This document shows positions 44,781-54,730 of a stretch of DNA of 64,000 bases, in pieces (position 1 is the first letter of the stretch; the number at the start of each line of letters is the position of its first letter). This DNA is from CAZZKF01 sp964654995. GTDB lineage: Bacteria > Pseudomonadota > Alphaproteobacteria > CAZZKF01. The DNA lies in NCBI GenBank assembly GCA_964654995.1, contig CAZZKF010000003.1, positions 33,669 to 97,668 on the forward strand. Reading direction: 5' to 3'. A program made the translations under genes and the position numbers. The notes under the pieces were generated by a model. It was not told the origin of the DNA and did not search any database. It was given only the letters and a program-made list of their open reading frames with translations.

Positions 44781-46283
44781 ATGCAGGTGACTCAAACCGG
44801 CGCCGACGGCTTGAAGCGCGACTACAAGGTCGTGGTGCCGGCGCAAGAAATCGAAGACAAGCTGACCGAGCGGCTGCAGACGCTGAGCGAACGCGCCCGC
44901 ATGCCCGGATTCCGTCCCGGCAAGGTGCCGGTGTCATTGCTGCGCAAGCTCCACGGCCAGAGCCTGATGGGCGAGATTCTCGAAGAGACGGTCAGCGAGA
45001 CCTCGCGCGCTGCGCTCGAGGAAGACCAGGTCCGCGCCGCCACCCAGCCGAAGATCGAGATCCTCAAGTTCGAGGAGGGCAGCGACCTCGAATATTCCAT
45101 GTCGGTCGAGATCCTGCCGGAGATCGAAATCGGCGATCTCTCCAGGATCGAGCTCGAACGCCTGGTGGCGCCGGTGGACGATGCCACCGTCGACGCTTTC
45201 CTGGGCGATCTCGCCAAACGCCAGAAGAGCTTCCAGCCGGTCGAAGACAAGGATTATGCCGCCAAGACCGGCGATGCCGTGCTGATCAATTACACGGGCC
45301 GCATCGACGGCGTCGAATTCGAAGGCGGCAGTGCCAGCAGCCATCTGCTGGAGCTCGGCTCGGGGCAGTTCATCCCCGGCTTCGAGGATCAGCTTGAAGG
45401 CGCGCGGGCCGGCGATCACCTCGAGGTCAAGGTCGATTTCCCGGCCGACTACCACAGCGCCGAGCTGGCCGGCAAGGAAGCGGTGTTCGAGGTCGAAGTG
45501 ACCGAGGTCATGTGCCCGCAAGACGTGGCGATTGATGACGAGCTGGCCAAACGGCTGGGGCTGGAGACGCTCGATGAGCTGCGCCGTGCCGTGCGCGAAC
45601 AGATCGAATCCGAGCACAAGCGCATCTCGCGCCTGCGGCTCAAGCGCAGCCTGCTCGACAAACTGGCCGAAATGTACAAGTTCGAGGTCCCGCCGGGCAT
45701 GCTCGAGATGGAATTCCAGATGATCTGGGACGAGCTGCTCAAGGACCTCGAGCGCCACGGCAAGACGCTGGCCGACATGGACCAGCCGGAAGACGAGATC
45801 CGCGCTGAATATCGCGCCATTGCCGATCGCCGGGTGCGGCTCGGCCTGGTGCTCTCGGAGATCGGCCGCAGCAATGCCATCGAGGTCCGCGCCGACGAGC
45901 TCAACCGGGCGATTGCCGAAGAGGCCCGGCGGTTCCCCGGCGACGAGGCCAAGGTGTTCGAGTTCTACCGCAACAACCCGGAAGCCGCCGGCCAGTTGCG
46001 GGCCCCGATCCTCGAGGACAAGGTTGTCGATTTCATCCTCGAGATGGCCAAGGTGCATGAACGCGAAGTGAGCCGCGACGAGCTGTTGCGCGACCCCGAC
46101 GACGACGCCGAGGCGGAGCCGGCGACGAAGGCCAAGGGCAAGGCGAAAGCCAAGGCCAAGAAGGCGACCACCACCAAGGCGAAGGCCAAGACCTCGACCA
46201 AGGCCAAGGCGGCAAAATCGGAGGCAGACAAACCCAAGGCCAAGGCGACCAGGAAGCCGGCCAAGGCCAAGAAGGCCGGCTGA
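44781..46283 (+). CDS. tig: Trigger factor with a histone-like Lys/Ala-rich C-terminal tail
   Basis: A 500-residue ribosome-bound chaperone. The N-terminal ribosome-binding domain carries the signature GFRPGKVPVSLLRK, the middle FKBP-type PPIase domain has DAVLINYTGRIDGVEFEGG and GSGQFIPGFEDQL, and the helical chaperone arms follow (about 255-435). Beyond the normal end is a 60-residue tail of repeated Lys-Ala-Lys units (KAKGKAKAKAKKATTTKAK), histone H1-like and probably disordered and nucleic-acid-binding. It heads a tig-clpP-clpX-lon block. Confidence 0.94.
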   Translation: MQVTQTGADGLKRDYKVVVPAQEIEDKLTERLQTLSERARMPGFRPGKVPVSLLRKLHGQSLMGEILEETVSETSRAALEEDQVRAATQPKIEILKFEEGSDLEYSMSVEILPEIEIGDLSRIELERLVAPVDDATVDAFLGDLAKRQKSFQPVEDKDYAAKTGDAVLINYTGRIDGVEFEGGSASSHLLELGSGQFIPGFEDQLEGARAGDHLEVKVDFPADYHSAELAGKEAVFEVEVTEVMCPQDVAIDDELAKRLGLETLDELRRAVREQIESEHKRISRLRLKRSLLDKLAEMYKFEVPPGMLEMEFQMIWDELLKDLERHGKTLADMDQPEDEIRAEYRAIADRRVRLGLVLSEIGRSNAIEVRADELNRAIAEEARRFPGDEAKVFEFYRNNPEAAGQLRAPILEDKVVDFILEMAKVHEREVSRDELLRDPDDDAEAEPATKAKGKAKAKAKKATTTKAKAKTSTKAKAAKSEADKPKAKATRKPAKAKKAG

Positions 46284-46337
46284 TGGCGGTCAAATGCCTA
46301 CGCCTGGGCAAAAACCGAATCGGTAAGGACAGAGAGC

Positions 46338-47000
46338 ATGGCGGATCTACCCGAAACCCATGAACATCGGATGAGCACCCTGGTGCCGATGGTGGTCGAG
46401 CAGACCAACCGCGGCGAGCGCGCATTCGACATTTTTTCGCGGCTGCTGAAAGAGCGAATCATCTTCGTCACCGGCCCGATCGACGATCATGTCGCCAGCC
46501 TGGTGACCGCACAGCTTCTGTTTCTCGAGGCCGAGAACCCGAAGAAGGAAATCTCGCTCTACATCAATTCGCCGGGCGGCCTGGTGACCTCGGGCCTGGC
46601 GATTTACGACACCATGCAATATATCCGTCCGGCGATTTCAACCCTGTGCATCGGCCAGGCGGCGTCGATGGGCTCGCTGCTGCTGTGCGGCGGCACGGCG
46701 GGCATGCGCTATGCCCTGCCACACGCCCGCATCATGATCCATCAGCCGAGCGGCGGCGCCCAGGGCCAGGCCACCGATATTGAAATTCATGCCCGCGAGA
46801 TCATTGCACTTCGCGAACGGCTTAACAAAATATATGCTAGGCATACGGGACAAAAACTGACGCTCATCGAACGCTCGGTCGAGCGCGACAAATTCATGAC
46901 GGGCGAGGAAGCCAAGGCCTTCGGGATTATCGACGATGTCCTCGTCAGCCGGCCGGATCTGCCGGAGAACGATGACGAAAAGGGCGCCGAGGGCACGTGA
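46338..47000 (+). CDS. clpP: ATP-dependent Clp protease proteolytic subunit
   Basis: A 220-residue serine protease that forms the ClpXP/ClpAP degradation chamber. Catalytic Ser110 lies in GQAASMGSLLL, His135 in RIMIHQPSGG, and Asp in the later region of LIERSVERD. SLYINSPGGLVTSG is also typical. It follows tig by 54 bases and precedes clpX. Confidence 0.96.
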   Translation: MADLPETHEHRMSTLVPMVVEQTNRGERAFDIFSRLLKERIIFVTGPIDDHVASLVTAQLLFLEAENPKKEISLYINSPGGLVTSGLAIYDTMQYIRPAISTLCIGQAASMGSLLLCGGTAGMRYALPHARIMIHQPSGGAQGQATDIEIHAREIIALRERLNKIYARHTGQKLTLIERSVERDKFMTGEEAKAFGIIDDVLVSRPDLPENDDEKGAEGT

Positions 47001-47173
47001 CACCCGCCCCTTTCAAGGTGTTAATCAAATTTTGATGGGTGTCTCCCTAGACTCCAGACTGGACCTCGTCCAGTGGCGGCCGGCGTCGAGCGGGACAGGG
47101 CTGCAAAAAATTTGCCCCGGTCCCGGTTAATCGAATACCCTAGAGTGAGCAACGATTCTGTAGTGAGAACCAG

Positions 47174-48442
<1,269 letters not shown>

Positions 48443-48590
48443 GGGTTTCCCGGCGGGGCCGGACGGTGTTCCGGAACCCGGGACTTGAACCCGAGGCCCC
48501 CAGTCGCCACTTTCCAGGAAGACGGTGCCACGGCACCGCCAGCAGTTTGGCCCGCATCGGGCCCCATCGGTTCGGAGTTCGATTGATCAG

Positions 48591-51017
48591 ATGCAAGAAT
48601 CCCATCTCATAAAGGCGTCCATTTATCCGGTGCTCCCCTTGCGCGACATCGTGGTGTTTCCCCACATGATCGTGCCGCTGTTTGTCGGCCGCGAGAAATC
48701 GGTGCGCGCGCTCGAGGACGTGATGATGGACGACAAGCAGATTCTGCTGGTCGCCCAGAAGAACGCCGGCCAGGACGACCCCGATACCGATGACATCTAT
48801 ACCGTCGGCACGGTGGCCTCGGTGCTGCAACTGCTCAAGCTGCCGGACGGCACGGTCAAGGTGCTGATCGAGGGCGGTCACCGCGCCCGGATCATCGAAT
48901 ACACCGACAACCAGGCGTTCTTCCAGGCCTATGCCGAGCCGGTGCCCGAAGAATTGGGCGATGAAAAGGAGCTCGAGGCGCTGACCCGCTCGGTGGTCTC
49001 CCAGTTCGAGCAGTATGTGAAGCTGAACAAGAAGGTGCCGCCCGAGGTGCTGGTCTCGGTCAACCAGATCGAGGACCCCAGCAAGCTGGCGGATACGGTC
49101 GCTTCGCACCTGTCGGTCAAGATTTCCGACAAGCAGGAACTCCTCGAGATCGCCAACGTCACCGAGCGCATGGAACGCGTCTATGCGCTGATGGAAGGCG
49201 AGATCGGCGTCCTGCAGGTCGAGAAGAAGATCCGCAGCCGGGTCAAGCGGCAGATGGAGAAGACCCAGCGCGAGTACTATCTGAACGAGCAGATGAAGGC
49301 CATTCAGAAGGAGCTCGGCGAAGGCGAGGACGGCCGCGAGGAACTCAGCGAGCTGGAAGAAAAGATCAAGAAGACCAAGCTGTCGAAGGAAGCCCGGGAA
49401 AAGGCCGAAAGCGAGCTCAAGAAACTGCGCAACATGAGCCCGATGTCGGCCGAAGCGACCGTCGTGCGCAATTACCTCGACTGGCTGCTGTCGATTCCCT
49501 GGGGCAAGAAATCGAAAATCAAGCGTGACCTCGATGCCGCCGAGAAGGTGCTGGAAGCCGATCACTACGGGCTCGAGAAGGTCAAGGAACGGATTCTCGA
49601 ATATCTCGCCGTTCAGCAGCGCACCAACAAGCTCAAGGGGCCGATCCTCTGCCTCGTGGGCCCGCCGGGTGTCGGCAAGACCTCGCTGGGCCAGTCGATC
49701 GCCCGGGCGACGGGGCGCAACTTCATTCGCGTCTCTTTGGGCGGCATCCGCGACGAGGCCGAAATCCGCGGCCACCGGCGCACCTATATCGGCTCGATGC
49801 CGGGCCGGATCATGCAGAGCATGAAAAAGGCCAAGACCACCAACCCGCTGTTCCTGCTCGATGAGGTCGACAAGATGGGCGCCGATTTCCGCGGCGATCC
49901 GGCGGCAGCGCTCCTCGAGGTCCTCGACCCCGAGCAGAACGCCACCTTCAACGATCATTACCTGGAGGTCGACTACGACCTCTCGGGCGTGATGTTCATC
50001 ACCACGGCCAATACATTGAACATCCCGCGCCCGCTCCTCGATCGCATGGAGGTGATCCACATCCCCGGCTATACCGAGGACGAAAAGGTCGAGATCGCCA
50101 AGCGCCACCTGATCGCCAAGCAGTTGGAGGCCCATGGCCTGTCGCCCGAGGAATGGTCGATTTCGGAAAATGCCCTGCGCGACCTGATCCGCTATTACAC
50201 GCGCGAGGCCGGGGTGCGCAATCTCGAGCGCGAACTGGCCCGGCTGATCCGCAAGGCGGTTCGGGAAATCGTCCAGAAAAAGCGTGAAAAGCTGCGCATC
50301 ACCACCCGCAACCTCGGCAAATATGCCGGCGTGCGCCGCTATCGCTTCGGCGAGATGGAGGAGCATGACCTGGTCGGCATCGCCACCGGCCTGGCCTGGA
50401 CCGAGGTTGGCGGCGAGCTGTTGCAGATCGAGGCGGTGACACTGCCCGGCAAAGGCCGGATGACGACCACCGGCAAGCTCGGCGAGGTGATGAAGGAATC
50501 GACGCAAGCCGCGGCCAGCTATGTCCGCTCGCGCTCGATCGTCTTCGGCATCAAGCCGACGATCTTCGAGAAAAAGGACATCCACATCCATGTCCCCGAG
50601 GGCGCAACGCCCAAGGACGGCCCGTCGGCCGGTGTCGCCATGGTCACCGCCATCGTCTCGGTGCTGACCGGCATTCCGGTGCGCCGCGACCTTGCGATGA
50701 CCGGCGAGATCACCCTGCGCGGCCGGGTGCTGCCCATCGGCGGCCTGAAGGAGAAGCTGCTGGCGGCGCTGCGCGGCGGCATCCGCACGGTGCTGATCCC
50801 CAAGGACAACGAAAAGGATCTGGCCGAGATCCCGGACAATGTGAAGCGCGACCTGGAAATCATTCCGCTGGCGACCGTCGACGAGGTTCTGGCCCATGCG
50901 CTGACCGGCGAGCTGATCCCCATCGAGTGGGACGAGGAAGCCAATGTGCAGAAGGTCAGCAAGCTGGTCGAAGGGTCCGAGAAGACGGAAGACCTCGAAG
51001 GCGTCATCACCCATTAA
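48591..51017 (+). CDS. lon: ATP-dependent protease Lon
   Basis: An 808-residue AAA+ protease with an N-terminal substrate-binding domain (YPVLPLRDIVVFPHMIVPLF), a coiled linker, Walker A GPPGVGKTSLGQSIA, and a protease domain with catalytic Ser in PKDGPSAGVAM and Lys in GLKEKLLAALR. It degrades misfolded proteins and regulators such as CcrM-type targets in alphaproteobacteria. ATG 48591 gives the standard start. It precedes hup. Confidence 0.97.
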   Translation: MQESHLIKASIYPVLPLRDIVVFPHMIVPLFVGREKSVRALEDVMMDDKQILLVAQKNAGQDDPDTDDIYTVGTVASVLQLLKLPDGTVKVLIEGGHRARIIEYTDNQAFFQAYAEPVPEELGDEKELEALTRSVVSQFEQYVKLNKKVPPEVLVSVNQIEDPSKLADTVASHLSVKISDKQELLEIANVTERMERVYALMEGEIGVLQVEKKIRSRVKRQMEKTQREYYLNEQMKAIQKELGEGEDGREELSELEEKIKKTKLSKEAREKAESELKKLRNMSPMSAEATVVRNYLDWLLSIPWGKKSKIKRDLDAAEKVLEADHYGLEKVKERILEYLAVQQRTNKLKGPILCLVGPPGVGKTSLGQSIARATGRNFIRVSLGGIRDEAEIRGHRRTYIGSMPGRIMQSMKKAKTTNPLFLLDEVDKMGADFRGDPAAALLEVLDPEQNATFNDHYLEVDYDLSGVMFITTANTLNIPRPLLDRMEVIHIPGYTEDEKVEIAKRHLIAKQLEAHGLSPEEWSISENALRDLIRYYTREAGVRNLERELARLIRKAVREIVQKKREKLRITTRNLGKYAGVRRYRFGEMEEHDLVGIATGLAWTEVGGELLQIEAVTLPGKGRMTTTGKLGEVMKESTQAAASYVRSRSIVFGIKPTIFEKKDIHIHVPEGATPKDGPSAGVAMVTAIVSVLTGIPVRRDLAMTGEITLRGRVLPIGGLKEKLLAALRGGIRTVLIPKDNEKDLAEIPDNVKRDLEIIPLATVDEVLAHALTGELIPIEWDEEANVQKVSKLVEGSEKTEDLEGVITH

Positions 51018-51378
51018 GGCAGACGCCTCGGTCAACGCGCCGGGCTGATCCCACCTGGCACTCAAACAACCTCTGATGAGCGCCTTGCATAAGTGCGCCC
51101 CCTCTGATTGCAGCGTCGCCAGAACAGTACTCGGGCAATACTTTCGGATCGCCGGTATGGCCCGGCTGAGCCGGCAACCGGTACAATCGACGGCTGTTGA
51201 TTTATGCCCTGGGCCAATGCCTGGCCCGGTTCCCCGGAATAATTCGTGAACGGCCGAAAAATGGCGGAAAAGTGGGGTTTTTCTCTTTGACGGCGGGTCC
51301 CGAGCGTTCTACACTGCCAGCGATTTTTGGGGCATACCATCAATCGCCGAAGCTCTCACTCTCACAGGGGGGATTATT
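51018..51378. other. Intergenic region between lon and hup
   Basis: About 360 bases. The 3' part holds a good sigma-70-type promoter for hup (51287-51315) and a strong AGGGGGGA ribosome-binding site. The first 200 bases show no supportable gene or structure. Confidence 0.6.
51287..51315 (+). promoter_or_regulatory. Sigma-70-type promoter of hup
   Basis: TTGACG at 51287-51292 and TACACT at 51310-51315, with the optimal 17-base spacer; predicted start is about 51322, giving a 57-base leader before the GTG start. Confidence 0.6.
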
Positions 51379-51654
51379 GTGAACAAGAACGATTTGATTG
51401 CGAAGGTTGCGGACTCCAGCGGCCTTTCCAAAGCCGACGCGGCTCGCGCGGTCGACAGCGTGTTGGGTGCGATTACCTCGAGCCTGTCCGGTGGACAGGA
51501 CGTACGGATCGTTGGCTTCGGCACGTTCAGTGTCGCTCACCGTGCGGCAACGACGGGCCGTAATCCCCGCACCGGCGAGACCATCAACATTCCGGCTTCC
51601 AAGCAGCCGAAATTCAAGGCCGGCAAGGCCTTGAAGGATGCGGTCAATCGTTAG
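51379..51654 (+). CDS. hup: HU family DNA-binding protein
   Basis: A 91-residue nucleoid protein that bends and compacts DNA. The family signature is GFGTFSVAHRAATTGRNPRTGE, and the DNA-binding arm ends with PASKQPKFKAGKALK. The start is GTG at 51379, well placed after an AGGGGGGA site. The lon-hup order is conserved in proteobacteria. Confidence 0.95.
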   Translation: MNKNDLIAKVADSSGLSKADAARAVDSVLGAITSSLSGGQDVRIVGFGTFSVAHRAATTGRNPRTGETINIPASKQPKFKAGKALKDAVNR

Positions 51655-51675
51655 GCCCGTCTGATCGAATGAGCG

Positions 51676-51720
51676 GGCCTCGCTTCGACCGATGGGTTGA
51701 AGCGGGGCCTCTTCATTTCG
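51676..51720 (+). terminator. Terminator of hup
   Basis: GGCCTCGCTTC at 51676-51686 pairs with GAAGCGGGGCC at 51699-51709 (11 pairs, one G-U) across a 12-base loop. TCTTCATTTCG follows, a modest U-rich tail, 20 bases after the hup stop. Confidence 0.6.
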
Positions 51721-51775
51721 GCCCGGCAAGGGGCGGCCGGGACAGTTGCGAGCGTCGTCTTCTCCGGGTGAACGC

Positions 51776-51851
51776 GGGCGGTTAGCTCAGTTGGGAGAGC
51801 ATCTCGTTTACACCGAGAAGGTCGGAGGTTCGAGCCCTCCACCGCCCACCA
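51776..51851 (+). tRNA. tRNA-Val (anticodon TAC)
   Basis: A 76-base tRNA: acceptor GGGCGGT paired with ACCGCCC, D-arm TAGCTCAGTTGGGAGAGC, anticodon stem TCTCG/CGAGA around TTTACAC, T-arm GGAGGTTCGAGCCCTCC, and encoded CCA. A near-copy of its last 35 bases is found at 60460-60494, making this gene a likely integration target. Confidence 0.97.
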
Positions 51852-52034
51852 TAAAATCAATGGGTTAGCGGACAATACGGTGGTTTTCCGACCCCCGTCG
51901 GCGTTTCGGGATGGACTCGCGAGACGGCGCGATGCGCTGGCGATTGCGGATGCACGGCCCGAGCCCGGTGTTCATGGGCCGGAACGGCGCACCGGATCGG
52001 CAAGCGCAACACCCGTCAGGCAGGCAACCGTGCT

Positions 52035-52277
52035 CTACACGGCGCTGCGGTTTTCATCCAGCAGGTCTTCGAGCTGATCGAGAAGATCCCGGTTCGGGCA
52101 GATGAAATAGCGGCTCTCGACATCATAGTCGCAGGTGTGAAACATCTTGCACTGGCGACAGACGATGATCGCATTCGCCATCTTCTCGGGCCTCAACTCG
52201 AAGCTGCGCTCGATATCAATATCGAGATGCTCGAGCATGCGCTCCAGTGGATAAGGCATCGCGTACTGAGCAGCCAT
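52035..52277 (-). CDS. DUF6455-like small cysteine protein
   Basis: An 80-residue protein with a helical N-terminus (PYPLERMLEHLDIDIERS) and a four-cysteine cluster VCRQCKMFHTCDY ... YFICPNRDLLDQLE. The CxxC-x5-C and FxCPN pattern resembles DUF6455, small proteins often found near respiratory genes; function is unknown, possibly metal or Fe-S binding. An AAGGGGG site precedes ATG 52277. Directly upstream is a perfect TATAAT and an FNR-type box, so it is likely induced at low oxygen and transcribed separately from the Kor operon. Confidence 0.7.
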   Translation of the reverse strand: MAAQYAMPYPLERMLEHLDIDIERSFELRPEKMANAIIVCRQCKMFHTCDYDVESRYFICPNRDLLDQLEDLLDENRSAV

Positions 52278-52330
52278 GGCCTGTGCCCCCTTGTGAGCAG
52301 ACAGATTATAGCACGAAGCCGGGACCGCCA

Positions 52331-52344
52331 TTGACGTCCATCAA
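52331..52344. promoter_or_regulatory. FNR-type box upstream of the DUF6455-like gene
   Basis: TTGACGTCCATCAA differs from the consensus at one base. On the minus strand a perfect TATAAT (52310-52305) gives a start near 52298-52296, putting the box centre at about -39.5 to -41.5, i.e. class II geometry. Confidence 0.7.
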
Positions 52345-52416
52345 TCACATGCTGCCGCGATGCAGGTCCGCGAACCGCGTGTCGGCCGCCATGACCGGGA
52401 CGACCACATTGGCCCC

Positions 52417-54681
52417 CTAGTTGAAGGGCTCCGCCCTTGCGATCAGTTCATCGAGCCCCGGCTCGTTGGGGTTTCTCGGCTTGCCCGGATGGATGATGCA
52501 CACCTGGCAGTTTTCGGCCGCCCTGACCAGCTGCTCGTAGGTTCCGGCATCGGGGTCGGCGATATAGGCCTGCTGGTTCTCGTTGTAGGCGAACATGCGG
52601 TTGTTGATCTCGATGCATTCGTTGCAGGTGGTGCAGCGAGGGGTCTCGATGTAGGGCTCGCCGGACGGCTCCTTCTCCGGTTCGGCACTCTCTGCTGGCG
52701 CCGCCTCTTGCGCCGCCTCCTGCGTCGTCGCGGGCTGCTCCGCGGCAGGCGGCGTGGCCGGTGCCGCGGCATCCGATTCCGGCGATTCCGGGCGGCGCCT
52801 CAATTCGGCAAGTTCGCGCTCTTTTTCGCGCTGCCAGATCTCCCGCTCCCGCGCCAGCAGCCTGGTGGCATGGGAATTGTCGATGCCCGCCAGCTCCTGC
52901 AGGCTCCGCCACATCGCCTGGCAACGGCGTGCGCCATCAACCAGCCGGCTTTCGACCACCGCCCGGTAGATGACGTTGCGCTCGTCGATGACCAAGACAT
53001 AGGGAACCTTGTCCGCCGCCGCCCCGGCATCCAGCTTCAGGAATTCGTCCACCGGGACCATGGCGTCGTGCCACTGCGAGCGGGGAACCCTGGTAAAACA
53101 GCCGGCATAGCGCCGGTCACAGGCCACGAAATCGACCAGCGTGAAGGCCACGTCCTGCGATATTTTCTGAAGATCCTGGTCTTCATAAGTGAGGCGATGG
53201 CGCGGCCATTCGGCTTCGACCTGCGGATTGCCGTCCAGGGAATAGCGCGACGCCCAGTCGCGCCCCGCCCCGGGATCGTAAGCGAACGACGGAAAGGCCC
53301 GTGATTCGGTTGCCGCCGCGGCACCGAGATACGCCGGCACCGAGGAATCGCCGGACACCCCCGAATAGACGCTGAACAGCGCCGGTCCGCCACAGGCCAG
53401 CCCGTTCAGAACCGTTTCGCGCAGCCGATAGAGAGTGGCGCTGCTCGCCTGCAACACATAGGCATTGTTGAGGCCGAGCGCCATCGCCGCCGGCTGGGAG
53501 CTCCGGAGTCCGAAGGAAAACTGCCCCGATGCGACCGACAGCTCCTCGAGGATATCGTCGGTCTGATACAGCACCTTGATCGGCAGGCCCGAAGACAGAA
53601 TCTCGAAGAGATCCGCCTTTTGTGCCCGGGCATCGGCGCGGCTCCGCAGACACACCAGATAGGACGGGAACAGGGCCAGATCCTCCGGCTCGATGAGTCT
53701 CTCGTCGAAGCGGCGGAAGAACAGGTCGTGCCTGGATTCCCGATACCGGTTGTCGATCTCGAGCCGGGCGATCGACATTGCCTTGAGGATCTCGACGATC
53801 TCCGGCAGTCGCTTTTGAAAAGCGTTGAGCGCACTGGCGCAGTCGTCGAAAACGAAGTCGTGGAGGCGCCGGCGTCGTCCCTTCCGGGTGTTTTTGTTCG
53901 AGGGGCCGAAAAAGCGCTGCGACTTCAGGACCGAAAGCACCGAGCGAATCCGCCGCCGCCGTTTATCCGGCAGAACGCCGTCTCCGAGCGCCGAAGCCAG
54001 AATGCCGGACAGTTCCTCGAAATCGAATACCGCCTCATAGGCGGGTCCGACGGACCGCTTGAGTGCCTCGGCGCCAAGCGCCTCCGCCGATTTCAGCGCA
54101 TCGGCCTTGAGGATGTCCGAGAGACCCTGGATGAGCGGGTCGACCTCGTCGTGGAACCGGCGCGCCTTGTTCGCCTGAACGGCGGCCCAGGCATGGGTGA
54201 ACAGTTTGATCGCCGTGTCTTCGCCGCAGTCGATGATGGGGCCGTCGAGGCCCAGGATGGCGCGCGCACGGCTCAGGTCCTCGCTCAGGGATTCGCGGGC
54301 CTCATCACCCGCCCTGGAAAGCAGGTTGGTCTCGGCCATATCCCAAAGCGCCAGCAGGGACCCGGCGTGGCCGCCGAACACCAGAGTGCGGATTTCCGCC
54401 TCGAGCCCGAGCACATGCTTGCGCAGGCGCTCGCCCTCGATGCCGCGCGGGGCAATCTCCTGCAGGATGGCGTTGATGATGCCGGAAAGCGAGCGCACGA
54501 ACCCGCCGTCGGCAGCGCCGTCGACCAGCACCAACGGATAGTCGTAGCGGAGCTTCGCGAGATCCCGGTAGCGGCCGAACAGGGCCGGATACAGACGCGG
54601 CCGCGCTCCATCCTCCACGTCGTCGGCGCACCTCTCCGGTGTCGCAGGAAAGGCCGCAAGCAGGGCAGGATTTTCATTCAT
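52417..54681 (-). CDS. Large ferredoxin-tailed protein of the Kor/Nfn operon (function unknown)
   Basis: A 754-residue protein I could not assign. Residues 1-590 are largely helical. One part (GPALFSVYSGV, ATESRAFPSFAYDPGAG, SRYSLDGNPQ, about 450-530) faintly recalls the region after the TPP domain in pyruvate:ferredoxin oxidoreductases. A charged and then Ala/Pro/Glu-rich linker (about 600-675) leads to a C-terminal ferredoxin-like domain with Cys683, Cys686, Cys689 and, after 35 residues, Cys725 and Cys728 (NCQVCIIHPGKP), enough for one [4Fe-4S] cluster. It is the last gene of the operon, 49 bases after korB. It may be a third subunit or redox partner of KorAB, which lacks its own ferredoxin gene here. 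Confidence 0.75.
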   Translation of the reverse strand: MNENPALLAAFPATPERCADDVEDGARPRLYPALFGRYRDLAKLRYDYPLVLVDGAADGGFVRSLSGIINAILQEIAPRGIEGERLRKHVLGLEAEIRTLVFGGHAGSLLALWDMAETNLLSRAGDEARESLSEDLSRARAILGLDGPIIDCGEDTAIKLFTHAWAAVQANKARRFHDEVDPLIQGLSDILKADALKSAEALGAEALKRSVGPAYEAVFDFEELSGILASALGDGVLPDKRRRRIRSVLSVLKSQRFFGPSNKNTRKGRRRRLHDFVFDDCASALNAFQKRLPEIVEILKAMSIARLEIDNRYRESRHDLFFRRFDERLIEPEDLALFPSYLVCLRSRADARAQKADLFEILSSGLPIKVLYQTDDILEELSVASGQFSFGLRSSQPAAMALGLNNAYVLQASSATLYRLRETVLNGLACGGPALFSVYSGVSGDSSVPAYLGAAAATESRAFPSFAYDPGAGRDWASRYSLDGNPQVEAEWPRHRLTYEDQDLQKISQDVAFTLVDFVACDRRYAGCFTRVPRSQWHDAMVPVDEFLKLDAGAAADKVPYVLVIDERNVIYRAVVESRLVDGARRCQAMWRSLQELAGIDNSHATRLLAREREIWQREKERELAELRRRPESPESDAAAPATPPAAEQPATTQEAAQEAAPAESAEPEKEPSGEPYIETPRCTTCNECIEINNRMFAYNENQQAYIADPDAGTYEQLVRAAENCQVCIIHPGKPRNPNEPGLDELIARAEPFN

Positions 54682-54730
54682 CACTGTTTTACTTCCACAT
54701 TGCCGCGATCCGACCGCCGCTTGTTCGGGG

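Noticed and set aside
46999..47043. Inverted repeat after clpP (outer GACACCC/GGGTGTC and inner ATCAAATTTTGAT)
   Set aside because: The outer stem has a 31-base loop and no T-run, and the inner palindrome has FNR half-sites in the wrong orientation. Neither a terminator nor an FNR box is supported.
48470..48512. T-arm-like sequence on the minus strand between clpX and lon, suggesting a tRNA
   Set aside because: A GGTTCAAGTCCC-type T-loop is visible, but the expected acceptor partner, D-arm and anticodon arm are absent upstream, so it is not a functional tRNA; similarity may be chance.
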